This document shows positions 14,698-23,305 of a DNA stretch of 64,000 nt, piece by piece (positions within the stretch are counted from its first letter, which is position 1; each line of letters begins with the position of its first letter). The stretch covers positions 32,138 through 96,137 of the forward strand of contig JAKEFB010000110.1 in the NCBI GenBank assembly GCA_022616275.1, in the 5' to 3' direction. Source of the DNA: Chloroflexota bacterium (lineage in GTDB: Bacteria; Chloroflexota; Anaerolineae; Promineifilales; Promineifilaceae). A program made the translations under genes and the position numbers. The notes below the pieces were generated by a model. It saw only the letters and a program-made list of their open reading frames with translations. It did no database searches and was not told the origin of the DNA.

Positions 14698-15967
14698 TGT
14701 GACGTTCCCGGTGCATCCGGTTCACTTCAACCTGGACGAAGAGGAATAATGATACCACCAAGAGCGCGCCGGCCACAATCCAGACCAGGGGAATGGAGCC
14801 GTGCTCGGCCAGGTAGCCCAGCCCGGCGCTGCCCAGGAAACCCCCGGTGTAACTTGCCAGCGAAAAGATGGAAAGCATCGAGGAACGATGGCTGGCTGGA
14901 ATCTCCTGGTTGACCAGGGTACTCACCGGCGAGTTGAGAATGCCCACGTTCAGGTAGACCAGCCAGAAAAGGGCAACGGCCGTCCACTGGTTCGTCTGCA
15001 GCGCCAGGGTGATCAGCATCGCCCCCTGGATGCCCTGGAAGACGGCCGCCATCAGGCCATAGCGCTGGCGCAGCAGCCGGCCGAGCGGCGTCGCCAGCAA
15101 ATTGCCCACCATCGCCACCAGGAAATTGCCGGCCATCACCGCCCCAAAAAAGAGGGTATTCTCGGCCGCGCCCTCCACCAGCCGGGCAAAGTGCGGCTGC
15201 CAGAAACTCTCCATGCTGCTCAGAGCCGCCCCGGCCGCCAGCGACGTACCCAGCAGTATCACAAAAGTGCTGTTCTGCCGGCTCAGGCCAACGGCATCCT
15301 TGATCATCACCGGAACCTGCCGAATCGCCTGCCGCCAACCGGCCGTGCCATCCCCCGCCGCCGGCCGCTCCTCTAGTATCAGCCAGGCCGCCGCCAGCAG
15401 CAAGAGAATATCCAGGGCAACGGCAAAGACAATCGGCACGGAGAGGGGAGTCAGCACGACCGTGCCATCGGCCGGCAGTCCGCCAAAGAAGCGCGGAATT
15501 AGCCCCGCCAGCAGCGTGCCGCCGCCCAGGGCCAGCGTCGAAAACGTGCCGGCGTGGGCCAGCGACGGCTGGATGTTTATCCCCGGTTCGGCCGCCTGCA
15601 CACTGTCCACAAACCAGGCGTCCAGCGCACCCGACGAGAGCGCCCTGGCAAGGCCCGCCAGCAGCCAGGCCAGCAGAAAGGCGGGGAAGGAAAAGGCAAA
15701 GAGAAAGACCACGCCGGAAAGCAGCATAAAGCTGTAGGCCAGGAGTGTCACTCGTTTCCGGCCAATGGCGTCCGCCAGCCCGCCCGTTGGCACTTCCAGC
15801 AGCACCACCGCCAGGGAATAACCGCCCATCAGCAGGCCAATCTGGAACAGGTTAACGCCCCGGCTCTCCATGAGCAGCACCACCAGCACCGCCCGCATGG
15901 CCGTCGCCAGCCAGAACAGGGACAAAATCAGGTAATAGGTTCGTTGAATTTGTTTGACTGTGTTCAT
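14663..15967 (-). CDS. MFS transporter
   Basis: 434 residues from the ATG at 15967 (MNTVKQIQRTYY). Twelve helices are visible, with the family motif GGLADAIGRKR between helices 2 and 3 and ATPLGRLLRQRYG at the equivalent point of the second half. It resembles drug or metabolite efflux carriers. It is first in the operon with the FadR-type regulator, so expression is probably induced by the regulator ligand, which may be the carrier substrate. Substrate not inferable. Confidence 0.88.
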   Translation of the reverse strand: MNTVKQIQRTYYLILSLFWLATAMRAVLVVLLMESRGVNLFQIGLLMGGYSLAVVLLEVPTGGLADAIGRKRVTLLAYSFMLLSGVVFLFAFSFPAFLLAWLLAGLARALSSGALDAWFVDSVQAAEPGINIQPSLAHAGTFSTLALGGGTLLAGLIPRFFGGLPADGTVVLTPLSVPIVFAVALDILLLLAAAWLILEERPAAGDGTAGWRQAIRQVPVMIKDAVGLSRQNSTFVILLGTSLAAGAALSSMESFWQPHFARLVEGAAENTLFFGAVMAGNFLVAMVGNLLATPLGRLLRQRYGLMAAVFQGIQGAMLITLALQTNQWTAVALFWLVYLNVGILNSPVSTLVNQEIPASHRSSMLSIFSLASYTGGFLGSAGLGYLAEHGSIPLVWIVAGALLVVSLFLFVQVEVNRMHRERHNEQQASLLANG

Positions 15968-15980
15968 CTCAATTTCACAC

Positions 15981-16035
15981 ATCATGTCATCATATCACAT
16001 GATGATATGATACCTCACTTTGAGACGGGAGTCAA
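15981..16035 (-). promoter_or_regulatory. Promoter with two interlocked operators for the MFS-GntR operon
   Basis: On the minus strand TTGACT (16035-16030), 17 nt, then TATCAT (16012-16007) form a near-consensus sigma-70 promoter. TCATATCA/TGATATGA (15990-16010, 5-nt spacer) covers the -10 and start point, and ATCATGT/ACATGAT (15981-16003) interlocks with it. Placement fits repression by the FadR-type regulator encoded in the same transcript. Confidence 0.75.
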
Positions 16036-16053
16036 GAAGATTTGCCCCACCTG

Positions 16054-16158
16054 CATCTGACGCTAACTATCGCGCAGGAATTACGCCCTTACTTTGACCA
16101 GGAGTGCAACTTACTGAAGGAGTTACTGGCTACGGCGGTTGAGGGGTCCACCGGGTGA
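16054..16158 (+). pseudogene. Possible gene remnant (34 codons)
   Basis: In the 236-bp gap between the MFS promoter and the Crp/Fnr gene one frame reads LTLTIAQELRPYFDQEC and NLLKELLATAVEGSTG before a TGA. It has protein-like composition but no start or ribosome site, so it looks like a 3' fragment of a lost gene. The family is not recognised. Confidence 0.3.
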
Positions 16159-16204
16159 TTGCCACTACATATGGGGATATTCAGGTTGGCCTGCTCTATA
16201 AGCG

Positions 16205-16915
16205 TCAATTATTTTCAGGCAGGTCTTCGGCGATGACGACCAGGCCGTGGGGGTTGCGGATGGTGACGCGCTCCCGCCCGGCCTCGATCAACCCTGCTTG
16301 CTCCCAGGCGCTCAAGATGCGACTGACGGTGTAGAGCGTGGTGCCGGTCATTTCACCCAGGTCTTGCCGCGACAGGGGCAGATCGAGCAACACGCCCTGT
16401 TCCGTTCGCTTGCCCGTCTGCCGGGCCAGGCGGAGCAAGGCGCGGGCCACCCGGCGCTCGACGCGTTCGGTGGCCAGCTCGCGGTAGCTGTTTTGCAGCT
16501 CGTGGAAACGGTGGGCCACCAGGCGCATGCCGTTCAACGCCAGCCGGGGGTACTGCTCCATTAACTGGATGACCGCCTGGCTATCCCAGGCCAGGGCCAG
16601 GCAGTCGGTGATGGCCTCGGCCGACAGAGGATAGGGTACGTTGCTGAGGGCGACGATAATACCAATACCGTCCCCCGGCCCCACCACCCGGATAATGACC
16701 TGGTGGCCTTCGGGCGTCAACTGGGTCAGGCGGGCCCGGCCGTCGAGGAGAACGTAAAACGTGGTCGCCGGCTCGTCCTGGTGAAAGAAAAACTCCTGCC
16801 GCTGCACCCGGCGGTGGTGGGCTGCCCGGAGCGTCGCTTCCAGGGCAGCAAGGGGCAGCCCGCCAAAGAGCGGCGCTTTGGCCAGGAGTTCCAGGGTCGC
16901 CTTGCTGTCGGCCAT
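16205..16915 (-). CDS. Crp/Fnr family transcriptional regulator
   Basis: 236 residues. Cyclic-nucleotide-binding-type beta-roll (about 15-130), long dimer helix, and C-terminal winged helix with LSRQDLGEMTGTTLYTVSRIL as recognition region (about 178-200). No N-terminal cysteine cluster, so it is not an oxygen-sensing FNR with a 4Fe-4S centre; a heme-based NO sensor (DNR/NnrR-like) or cNMP type is possible. It is the only Crp/Fnr member in the window and the best candidate for the dyad at nosZ. A TAACAT box 7 nt before the ATG suggests a leaderless mRNA. Confidence 0.88.
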   Translation of the reverse strand: MADSKATLELLAKAPLFGGLPLAALEATLRAAHHRRVQRQEFFFHQDEPATTFYVLLDGRARLTQLTPEGHQVIIRVVGPGDGIGIIVALSNVPYPLSAEAITDCLALAWDSQAVIQLMEQYPRLALNGMRLVAHRFHELQNSYRELATERVERRVARALLRLARQTGKRTEQGVLLDLPLSRQDLGEMTGTTLYTVSRILSAWEQAGLIEAGRERVTIRNPHGLVVIAEDLPENN

Positions 16916-16922
16916 AGCGGCT

Positions 16923-16950
16923 ATGTTAGCACGGCCGCTCTGGCCGGCAA
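16923..16950 (-). promoter_or_regulatory. Putative promoter of the Crp/Fnr gene, leaderless spacing
   Basis: Minus strand TTGCCG (16950-16945), 16 nt, TAACAT (16928-16923), then exactly 7 nt to the start codon. No Shine-Dalgarno sequence is present, so transcription would begin at or next to the ATG. Confidence 0.45.
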
Positions 16951-16963
16951 CAACAATGGCCGG

Positions 16964-18148
16964 CTATTCAGACGTTCGTGGCGCGCTGGCTTTGTAGCGA
17001 CCCTGGCGAGCGAGGCCAGGGATGCAGACAAAAAGCAGAAAGACAACTAACAACAGGCTGCCCGTTGCCTGAAACAACACCACCGGACCGGCGCTGTCAT
17101 AGACCAACCCACCGGCAAAGGCGCCCAGGGCCGAGCCAAGCCCGACCGTCGCCCCGGCAAACACCCCCTGGGCCGTCGCGCCCAACCCCGGTGGTGCGGC
17201 GCTGTTGGCGTAGGCAACGCCGGCCGACCACATGGCGGCAAACGACAGCCCGTGCAGCAGGTTGATGGGCAACACCAGCCAGGGCGCCGGCATGAAGGCG
17301 TAGGCAAAAGCGCGCACGGCCGTGGCCAGGAGCGCCAGGGCCAGCAACCGGTCCGCCCCCCACCGGCGCAGCAACCGGTCGGCAATAAACCACACCGGTA
17401 GCTCGCTGAGGGTAGAAGCCGTCAGCGAGAGGGCCATGAGCGTCCGGCTGGCGTTTTGGGCTTCCAGGTGGAGGAAGAGATAGTTGAGGAAGATGGACAG
17501 GCTGACGCTGTTGACCAGGGCAATGGCCAACAGCAGTAGAAATCGGGGGTTGGCCAGCAGCTTGCGCAAACCGGCCCAATAAGGGTGATGGGCCGTGCCG
17601 GGCGAGACGGGCAAGCGCCAGGCGACGAGGAGGGTAATGAACCAGAAGAAGAGGAAGCTGTAAAATGTCCATTGCAGCCCGGCGCGCTGCAATACCGTCC
17701 CCAGCAGCGCGGCCGTTGCCCCCCAGCCCACCCCACCCCACAGTCGCAGCCGGCCGTACCCGGCCTTCCGGCCGGATAGCGTGGTCACGACGCCGTTGTC
17801 CACGAGGGGAATAATGGGTGACGCGAAAAAGGCGTGGATTACGACGACAGGCAGCAGAACGGCGAAGGTCGTGGACCTGGAGAGGGCCAGGACGGCCGCC
17901 CACGTTCCCGCCAGGGCCAGCAATAGAACGAGGCGGTGCTTCCGGGTGGCGTCGGCCAGGCCGCCCCACAAGGGTGCGCCGGCCAGGGTGATGAGGGGAG
18001 CAACGCCGGTGAGAACGCCAATTTGCTGCCCGGACAGCCCCAAGGAGTGGTAGTAGAGGCTTAAAAAGGGAATTAAAGAGGCGGCGGCAGCGAAGAAAAG
18101 GAAGTAAAAGGCTTTCGGCCGGATCAGAGATGGGGTGGAGTTCACCAT
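16964..18148 (-). CDS. MFS transporter (second, sugar/nucleoside-permease type)
   Basis: 394 residues, twelve helices. The start (RPKAFYFLFFAAAASLIPFLSLYYHSLGLSG) and the loop GGLADATRKHR are typical of the MFS_1-like group that contains LacY/NupG-like and PPP-family carriers. It follows the beta-helix lipoprotein gene by 12 nt on the same strand, so the two are probably cotranscribed. Substrate unknown. Confidence 0.85.
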   Translation of the reverse strand: MVNSTPSLIRPKAFYFLFFAAAASLIPFLSLYYHSLGLSGQQIGVLTGVAPLITLAGAPLWGGLADATRKHRLVLLLALAGTWAAVLALSRSTTFAVLLPVVVIHAFFASPIIPLVDNGVVTTLSGRKAGYGRLRLWGGVGWGATAALLGTVLQRAGLQWTFYSFLFFWFITLLVAWRLPVSPGTAHHPYWAGLRKLLANPRFLLLLAIALVNSVSLSIFLNYLFLHLEAQNASRTLMALSLTASTLSELPVWFIADRLLRRWGADRLLALALLATAVRAFAYAFMPAPWLVLPINLLHGLSFAAMWSAGVAYANSAAPPGLGATAQGVFAGATVGLGSALGAFAGGLVYDSAGPVVLFQATGSLLLVVFLLFVCIPGLARQGRYKASAPRTSE

Positions 18149-18160
18149 AAGTGATGGCGC

Positions 18161-19777
18161 CTATTCACGGCGTAACAGCGGCAGGTACATAACCTGGCTC
18201 AAGACGATAAATTCGAACGCGCCGACGTCAATTTGACCGTTGTGGATACGGGGGTTGCCGTCAAAATCCATCGTTCCCGCTTCAACCAGGTTTTCGCCTT
18301 GGTCAATCGCCGGAGATGTGCCTAGCAGATGCAGGTCAGGTGTAATTGTGCTCAAGAATTGAGGGTCGGCGAAGAGGGAATTCGGGTCGTTGCCCGTCCC
18401 GCTCTGATAGGCGTCAAATCCGGTGTAATAGACCGTTTGCCAGCCCCACTCGCTGAAATCGGGGCCGGCCGGAGCGAAATAGAGGTTGTCATCTACCACG
18501 TTGTTCTCATTCTCGACAAAATCGTTGCTCACGAACAGGCTCTGGTCGTTGGCGTAGAAGATGTTGTTCTGGATGATGTTGTCATGGGTGTCGAACTGAA
18601 TTAACAACTCGCCAGTACCATCCTGGCTGGCGTCGTTCTCAAAGAAAGTGTTGTTGACGATGGCGCAGCCATGAGTGCTGCCCCGCAAGGTGTCGTAGCC
18701 GCCCATAGCCAGCCCGGCGACGTGGTTGTGGTAGATGAGGTTGTTACGCACCGTCACGTAACTGGTGGCCCGGCCAGCATGCTCGCTGGCAATTTCCACC
18801 CCGAAGTTAGAGAGGTAGACGCGGTTGCGCTCGATGACAATGCGCGTGCCACCATCTACGTAAATTCCGGCCGCGCTTTGTTCGCCCCCGTAAGCGGGGT
18901 TATTGGCGGTGTCAATGTTATAGACCACATTCTCGCTAACGATGCCGTCTCGTGCCTGGTCGTAGGCCGGGTCGGGGGACGTTTCCTCAAAGCCGATAAA
19001 GTCAAGGCCAATGTTGTCGCTGTCGTAGACCAGGTTGAGGGTAACGGTGAACAACTCAACGTTGCCGTTGAGCACCAGAGCCTCGCTGTTGCCGAGCTTG
19101 AGGTCGTGGAGTTCATTGCCCTCAATCAGAAGGTCGTGGACGGACGAGGGGGCTTCTGTGCCATAGACGGCGATGCCGTGGGCGTTGCCATCTGGTCCGG
19201 CATTGGTCTCGATGTGGTGGAGGTGGTTATTCTTCACCTGGATGTGGTGGGCGTCGCCGGCGACGTAAATGCCGATGGGGACACGGCCGGCGTTGCCGGT
19301 CGTATAGTTGCGTAGCTCAAAACCGTCCAGGATAAGGTAGCTCTGGCTGTCAATCAAAAAGAGACCGTTATCGGCCGCCGGGACAGTGAGACCTGTCCCA
19401 TCAAGGATGGCCGTTTCTCCCGGATAACTTTGGAAGGTGACGTAGCCCTCGGCGGCCGACCCGGATACGTTGACGGTGACCTGTTCGTTGTACACGCCGC
19501 CGCGCACCAGAACGGTGTCACCGGCGGTAACCACATCGGCCGCGTGCTGGATTGTAGCCCAGGGTTCGTCTATGGTGCCTGGGTTATCGTCGTCGCCCCC
19601 AGGAGCGACGTAGTAAGTGCTGCCGCCGCTTTTGACAGCCGTGGCCTGGGCAGAAGAACAGCCTGCTACTGGGATCAGCAAGGCCAGGCATAGCCCGGCC
19701 AGGATCAGGCCTGTTTTTAGCCTGGTTGCTATTGCATGGACTGAAATCAATTGTTCTACGTGGGTCTGGTTTCTCAT
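18161..19777 (-). CDS. Secreted right-handed parallel beta-helix lipoprotein
   Basis: 538 residues. Signal peptide with lipobox LIPVAGC; a DUF1565-like start (YYVAPGGDDDNPGT..PWATIQHAAD); then about ten beta-helix coils with N-N-L/N-N-x-I ladders (VKNNHLHHI, VRNNLIYHN, IQNNIFYAN). Such folds often cleave or bind polysaccharides, but no catalytic residues can be assigned. The protein ends in VMYLPLLRRE, resembling C-terminal tails often seen on secreted Chloroflexota proteins, here combined with a lipobox. It precedes an MFS carrier, hinting at glycan use. Confidence 0.82.
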   Translation of the reverse strand: MRNQTHVEQLISVHAIATRLKTGLILAGLCLALLIPVAGCSSAQATAVKSGGSTYYVAPGGDDDNPGTIDEPWATIQHAADVVTAGDTVLVRGGVYNEQVTVNVSGSAAEGYVTFQSYPGETAILDGTGLTVPAADNGLFLIDSQSYLILDGFELRNYTTGNAGRVPIGIYVAGDAHHIQVKNNHLHHIETNAGPDGNAHGIAVYGTEAPSSVHDLLIEGNELHDLKLGNSEALVLNGNVELFTVTLNLVYDSDNIGLDFIGFEETSPDPAYDQARDGIVSENVVYNIDTANNPAYGGEQSAAGIYVDGGTRIVIERNRVYLSNFGVEIASEHAGRATSYVTVRNNLIYHNHVAGLAMGGYDTLRGSTHGCAIVNNTFFENDASQDGTGELLIQFDTHDNIIQNNIFYANDQSLFVSNDFVENENNVVDDNLYFAPAGPDFSEWGWQTVYYTGFDAYQSGTGNDPNSLFADPQFLSTITPDLHLLGTSPAIDQGENLVEAGTMDFDGNPRIHNGQIDVGAFEFIVLSQVMYLPLLRRE

Positions 19778-19827
19778 TTAAACCAACTGTAGCCGAATGA
19801 TGACGCAATTTAGCCTTGTATCGTGGT

Positions 19828-19878
19828 GTAAAGTACACTTGACATTTAGTCAAAGATGCTTTACAATTCTCGGTAAAG
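19828..19878 (+). promoter_or_regulatory. Consensus promoter with nested dyads for the membrane protein/XRE pair
   Basis: TTGACA (19839-19844), 17 nt, TACAAT (19862-19867). TTGAC-N5-GTCAA overlaps the -35, and GTAAAG (19828), CTTTAC (19859), GTAAAG (19873) make nested inverted arms on both sides. This is a likely operator for the XRE regulator encoded in the transcript. Confidence 0.75.
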
Positions 19879-19959
19879 TTGTACGCTATCGCCGCTACCC
19901 GGCGACGCAAGAGGCTAACTCTAACTCAAAACTCTAACTGAACAAAAGGAGTGGTCGCC

Positions 19960-20358
19960 ATGCAAAAGTCTGTTCGGCGTGAATTACCGGCCCCGCTGGG
20001 CTACCTGGCTGCATCTATCCTGTTTGTATTGTCCTTTATCGCGGCGCGGGGATTTGTCGAGATCGAAATGAGTCCGGCGTTGACGGTGGCAGTAGCACTA
20101 CTTCCGGTCCTGCCTTTCATCCTCTGGGTCCTGGCGCTGATTCGCAAAATTGGGGAATTGGATGAGCTGCAGCGGCGCATCCACCTGGAGGCGCTGGTCA
20201 TTGCTTACCCTTTGACTATGCTCCTGCTCATGACGCTGGGTCTCCTGGAGGTGGGTATCGAGTTGCCGGCCGAAGACCTGAGCTATCGGCACGTCTGGTC
20301 TCTTCTGCCTATTTTCTATTTTCTGGGTCTGACCCTGGCCAAGAGACGCTACGAATGA
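19960..20358 (+). CDS. Small membrane protein paired with XRE regulator
   Basis: 132 residues from the ATG at 19960, with AAAGGAG upstream. Four hydrophobic helices separated by a conserved-looking cytosolic loop LIRKIGELDELQRRIHLEAL. The stop overlaps the next start (ATGA). Small four-helix proteins with this ELDELQRRI loop often precede a 65-70 residue XRE repressor in bacteria; their function is not known. Expression is from the strong promoter at 19839-19867. Confidence 0.75.
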   Translation: MQKSVRRELPAPLGYLAASILFVLSFIAARGFVEIEMSPALTVAVALLPVLPFILWVLALIRKIGELDELQRRIHLEALVIAYPLTMLLLMTLGLLEVGIELPAEDLSYRHVWSLLPIFYFLGLTLAKRRYE

Positions 20359-20564
20359 AAAACCGGGTCCGCGTCTTACGCGTTGAACAGAACTGGTCCC
20401 AGGCAGAACTGGCAGAACAGCTTAACGTTTCCCGGCAAACGGTCAATGCTATAGAAACGGAAAAGTACGATCCCAGCCTGCCGTTGGCCTTTAAGATTGG
20501 CAGGCTGTTTGGCAAACCAATTGAGGAGATCTTCTTTCCCGAAGACGGGGAAGCGCCGGGCTAA
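20355..20564 (+). CDS. Small XRE-family helix-turn-helix regulator
   Basis: 69 residues, almost all HTH: VRVLRVEQNWSQAELAEQL then NVSRQTVNAIETEKYDPSL, with the YgzD/YozG-type ending KPIEEIFFPED. It likely binds as a dimer to the nested dyads upstream of the operon and represses it. Coupled by ATGA to the membrane protein gene. Confidence 0.88.
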   Translation: MKNRVRVLRVEQNWSQAELAEQLNVSRQTVNAIETEKYDPSLPLAFKIGRLFGKPIEEIFFPEDGEAPG

Positions 20565-20583
20565 CCACTTAACCTCTCTCCAC

Positions 20584-20610
20584 CCAGGTGCGGTCAGGAG
20601 ACCGGCCTGA
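20584..20610. repeat. 27-bp dispersed repeat, copy 1
   Basis: Contains GGTCAGGAGACC, itself an inverted repeat (GGTC/GACC). A second copy with two mismatches is at 22096-22122. Both lie just after a plus-strand stop and before a convergent gene. Confidence 0.6.
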
Positions 20611-20646
20611 GCATTTGTGCGCCGGGCTAAATGGGCCATCCTGGCC

Positions 20647-21078
20647 CTACCTTGAACGGCCGGCGGGCGGGTGTTCGGCGGCAAAGCGGTCGAGGAAATC
20701 GGTCACGCTAATGATGCCCACCAACCGGCCGTTGTCCAGGACGGGCAAAGCGCCGAATTTGTAGGCGCTGAGCATTTCGGCCGCCCGGTAGGCGGGGGTT
20801 TCCGGCGTCACCGTAATCGGGTTTGGTGTCATGCAGCTTTCGGCCGTGACCGTCTCCAGGAGACGATCATCCTGCCAGCGTTCGTGCAAGACAACAGGTG
20901 AATTCACAGCCAGGCGCACGTCTCGATCGGTAATAATGCCAACCACTCGCCCTGCTTCATCTACGACAGGCAACTGGCGACAGCCCTGGCGTTTCATCAC
21001 GTTAATCACTTCCCGCAAGGGTGTATCCGGCGTGACCGTGTCCGGGCCAACCGTCATGAGATCATTTACCGTGAGCAT
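20647..21078 (-). CDS. CBS-domain pair protein
   Basis: 143 residues from the ATG at 21078 (GGAGG 7 nt upstream). Two CBS motifs: VNDLMTVGPDTVTPDTPLRE.. to VGIITDRDVRL, and AESCMTPNPITVTPETPAYRAAEML.. to VGIISVTDFLDRF. A stand-alone Bateman module usually binds adenosine nucleotides and signals energy state or regulates a partner. No partner is adjacent. A longer in-frame extension to 21162 has no ribosome site and is not used. Confidence 0.88.
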   Translation of the reverse strand: MLTVNDLMTVGPDTVTPDTPLREVINVMKRQGCRQLPVVDEAGRVVGIITDRDVRLAVNSPVVLHERWQDDRLLETVTAESCMTPNPITVTPETPAYRAAEMLSAYKFGALPVLDNGRLVGIISVTDFLDRFAAEHPPAGRSR

Positions 21079-21255
21079 GTCCGCCTCCATAAGTTTAGAG
21101 TTTGAGTTAGCGTTAGAGTAAGCACCTCTAACGTTAACTCTCACTCCAACCTCTTTACTCACAGTGTAGGGGATCCTATCCGGAAACTGTCGTGGCGAAT
21201 ATCACCTTTCCTGGGTGACATTTATCCACTCGCGCACTGACGGTTGGGGATGTTG

Positions 21256-21261
21256 TATAAT
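21256..21261 (+). promoter_or_regulatory. TATAAT box with leaderless spacing before the Mut7-C gene
   Basis: Consensus -10 TATAAT ends 7 nt before the ATG at 21269. A start about 7 nt downstream would make the mRNA leaderless. GAGAG immediately before the ATG could instead be a weak ribosome site. No convincing -35 was found. Confidence 0.45.
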
Positions 21262-21268
21262 AGAGAGC

Positions 21269-22087
21269 ATGGCAGATGAGATCGTGCCCGAGCAGGTAGA
21301 GCAAGGAATAATACCCCAGGCTTACTTCCGCTTTTACGCCGGGTTAAATGATTTTCTCGAGGTGAACAGGCGACAGAAGAGTATCGCTTATCCCCTGAAC
21401 GGCCTGGTAGCCATCAAACATCCCATTGAGGCGCTGGGCGTGCCCCACACGGAAGTGGAGGTGATCCTGGCCAATGGGACGGCCGTGGACTTTGCCTACC
21501 CGGTCCGGTCCGGGGATCGGATTAGCGTCTACCCGGCTTTTGCCACGATTGACGTGTCGTCATTGCCACCGCTCCGCCCGCCCTTGCCCTATCCTCCCCA
21601 CTTTGTAGTAGACAACCACCTGGGCCAACTGGCCACCTACCTGCGCCTGCTGGGCTTTGACGCCCGCTACCGCAACGACTACCAGGACGACGAGCTGGCC
21701 GAAGTGGCCTGGCAAGAGGAACGAGTTTTATTAACGCGTGACCGGCGCCTGCTGATGCGCAAGGTGGTAACTTACGGCTACTGCCTGCGCAGCCGCGATC
21801 CCCGGGAGCAATTGCGGGCCGTCCTGCGCCGTTTCCGGCTCTTCCCGGCCATCCAGCCCTGGCGACGTTGCCTGCGCTGCAATGGCCGGTTAGAGCCGGT
21901 AGCCAAAGCGAGTATCCTGGACCGGCTGGAACCCCTGACCAGGATGCACTACGACAAATTTCACCTCTGCCAGGATTGCCAGCAGATTTATTGGAAGGGA
22001 TCCCATTACCGGCCGCTGCAAGAGTTTATTGAGCAGATCCAGCGAGAGTGGGTGGAGCAAGATGGCCAATCGGCCCTCAATCTGTAG
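21269..22087 (+). CDS. Mut7-C RNase-domain protein with N-terminal ubiquitin-like domain
   Basis: 272 residues from ATG 21269. N-terminal beta-grasp (ubiquitin/MoaD-like) domain: YFRFYAGLNDFLEV to GDRISVYPAF. C-terminal Mut7-C domain, a PIN-like fold with acidic residues (VVDNHLGQLATYLRLLGFDARY, LTRDRRLLMR) and a CxxC..CxxC zinc ribbon (CLRCNGRL, HLCQDCQQIYWKGSH). The two-domain arrangement is the usual bacterial form; a nuclease role on RNA is predicted, substrate unknown. Confidence 0.9.
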   Translation: MADEIVPEQVEQGIIPQAYFRFYAGLNDFLEVNRRQKSIAYPLNGLVAIKHPIEALGVPHTEVEVILANGTAVDFAYPVRSGDRISVYPAFATIDVSSLPPLRPPLPYPPHFVVDNHLGQLATYLRLLGFDARYRNDYQDDELAEVAWQEERVLLTRDRRLLMRKVVTYGYCLRSRDPREQLRAVLRRFRLFPAIQPWRRCLRCNGRLEPVAKASILDRLEPLTRMHYDKFHLCQDCQQIYWKGSHYRPLQEFIEQIQREWVEQDGQSALNL

Positions 22088-22095
22088 CGGCCGGT

Positions 22096-22122
22096 CCAGG
22101 CGCGGTCAGGAGACCTGCCTGA
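22096..22122. repeat. 27-bp dispersed repeat, copy 2
   Basis: Matches 20584-20610 except for two bases. It is immediately followed by the 15-bp-arm hairpin at 22126-22158. Confidence 0.6.
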
Positions 22123-22125
22123 ATA

Positions 22126-22158
22126 AGACCCCGCAGGTCTCGGAGACCTGCGGGGTCT
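22126..22158. terminator. Strong hairpin between convergent genes
   Basis: AGACCCCGCAGGTCT, three-base loop CGG, and perfect inverse AGACCTGCGGGGTCT. It lies between the stops of the Mut7-C gene (plus) and the AAA fragment (minus). A related GACCCCGTAGGTC element occurs at 55978-56043, so it is probably a repeat family reused as terminator. Confidence 0.65.
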
Positions 22159-22188
22159 GGGATTACCGAAATAAATTATTAACCTCCA

Positions 22189-23220
22189 TCAGGCTGTGGC
22201 GGCCGCCAGCTCGGCCGCATGCAGCCACTCAATGGCCTCGGCCGCCAGTTGGTGCAGCAGGCGGCGGGTGCGGAGCTGCATCTCGTAGGCGGCGTCGCGT
22301 AGCAGGACGTGTTTGAAGAGGTAACGGAGTTCGTTCAGCGAGGTCCAGATAGCCGTTTTTTCGGCGGCCTGGATTTTGTTGAATAACGCCTGGTCCTCAC
22401 GTAAGATATGGGCCAGCACGGCCACCTCGAACTCTCGCCCCAGGACAGCCGCCGTTTGCACCACTTCCTTCACTTCCTGGGTCAGGCGGTCCAGGCGGGC
22501 CGTGAGCAGGGTACGCACATCCGTCGGCAAAGCCCTGTCCGGCAGGGTGTGAACATCCTGCGCCCCCTTGTCGTCGGCAAACAGCAGCCCTTGCTCCCGC
22601 AAATAAAACAGAATTTGTTCGACAAAGAAGGGGTTGCCGTCGCTTCGCTCGACCAAGATCTTCACCAGGCCGGGAGCTACGGCCGTGCCCAGGACCTCTG
22701 TCGCCAGTTGCTCCAGGTCGGCCGCCGCCAGTTGTCCCAGCTCGATTTGCTGGCTGGGTCCCAGCAAACCGCCGACCGGTTCCGGCCGGGTGGTAGCGAT
22801 AATGACTACCGGGTATTGTTCAAGGCTACGGGTTAGTTGCTCGATAAAGACCAGGGAGTCGGCGTCCAACCAGTGGGCGTCTTCCAGATAAATGACCACC
22901 GGCCGGCGCAGGCTTTCTGCCTGGATGAGCGTCTTCAAACCTTCCAGGGTGTTTTCAAAGCGCCCCTTAGGATCCATTTGCCCGTAGAGCGAGTCGGGCC
23001 AGTTCTCGCCGGCGGCCGACCATTGGACCAGGAAAGAGGCGGTAAGTTTCCTCGCGCCGCCGCAACAGGGTGTACGCTTTGTCTGGCCGGCCGCCTGTTT
23101 TTCCAGGATGAAATGAGGTGTCAGGTAACGCATACTGCTCACGGGTCTACTTGCACACTCAGTAGCTCGAAGTGCCCTGGGAACGTGGACAGCCTGTCTG
23201 CGTTCCAAATTGGCTGGCAT
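22189..23220 (-). pseudogene. Truncated STAND/AAA ATPase (cyclase-associated type)
   Basis: The reading frame holds a mid-section of a large AAA-type regulator: GRFENTLEGLKTLIQAES, then VVIYLEDAHWLDADSLVFIEQL (Walker B), TTRPEP, and the sensor/winged region SDGNPFFVEQILFYLREQGLL. The Walker A loop that should lie about 100 residues earlier is missing; the first 70 codons look non-homologous (Arg/Cys-rich, low complexity). The usual TPR C-terminus of several hundred residues is also absent. It is therefore a remnant deleted at both ends, lying next to the accessory segment. Confidence 0.75.
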
Positions 23221-23305
23221 GATTATACCGATAAGAGGATATTATGGATCAAGCTTCATAGAATCAATCCCTTTTGAAGGGCGGCAACTTTTTTCCAGCG
23301 CCGGT

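Noticed and set aside
16205-16915. Oxygen-sensing FNR
   Set aside because: The N-terminal cysteines needed for the iron-sulfur cluster are missing.
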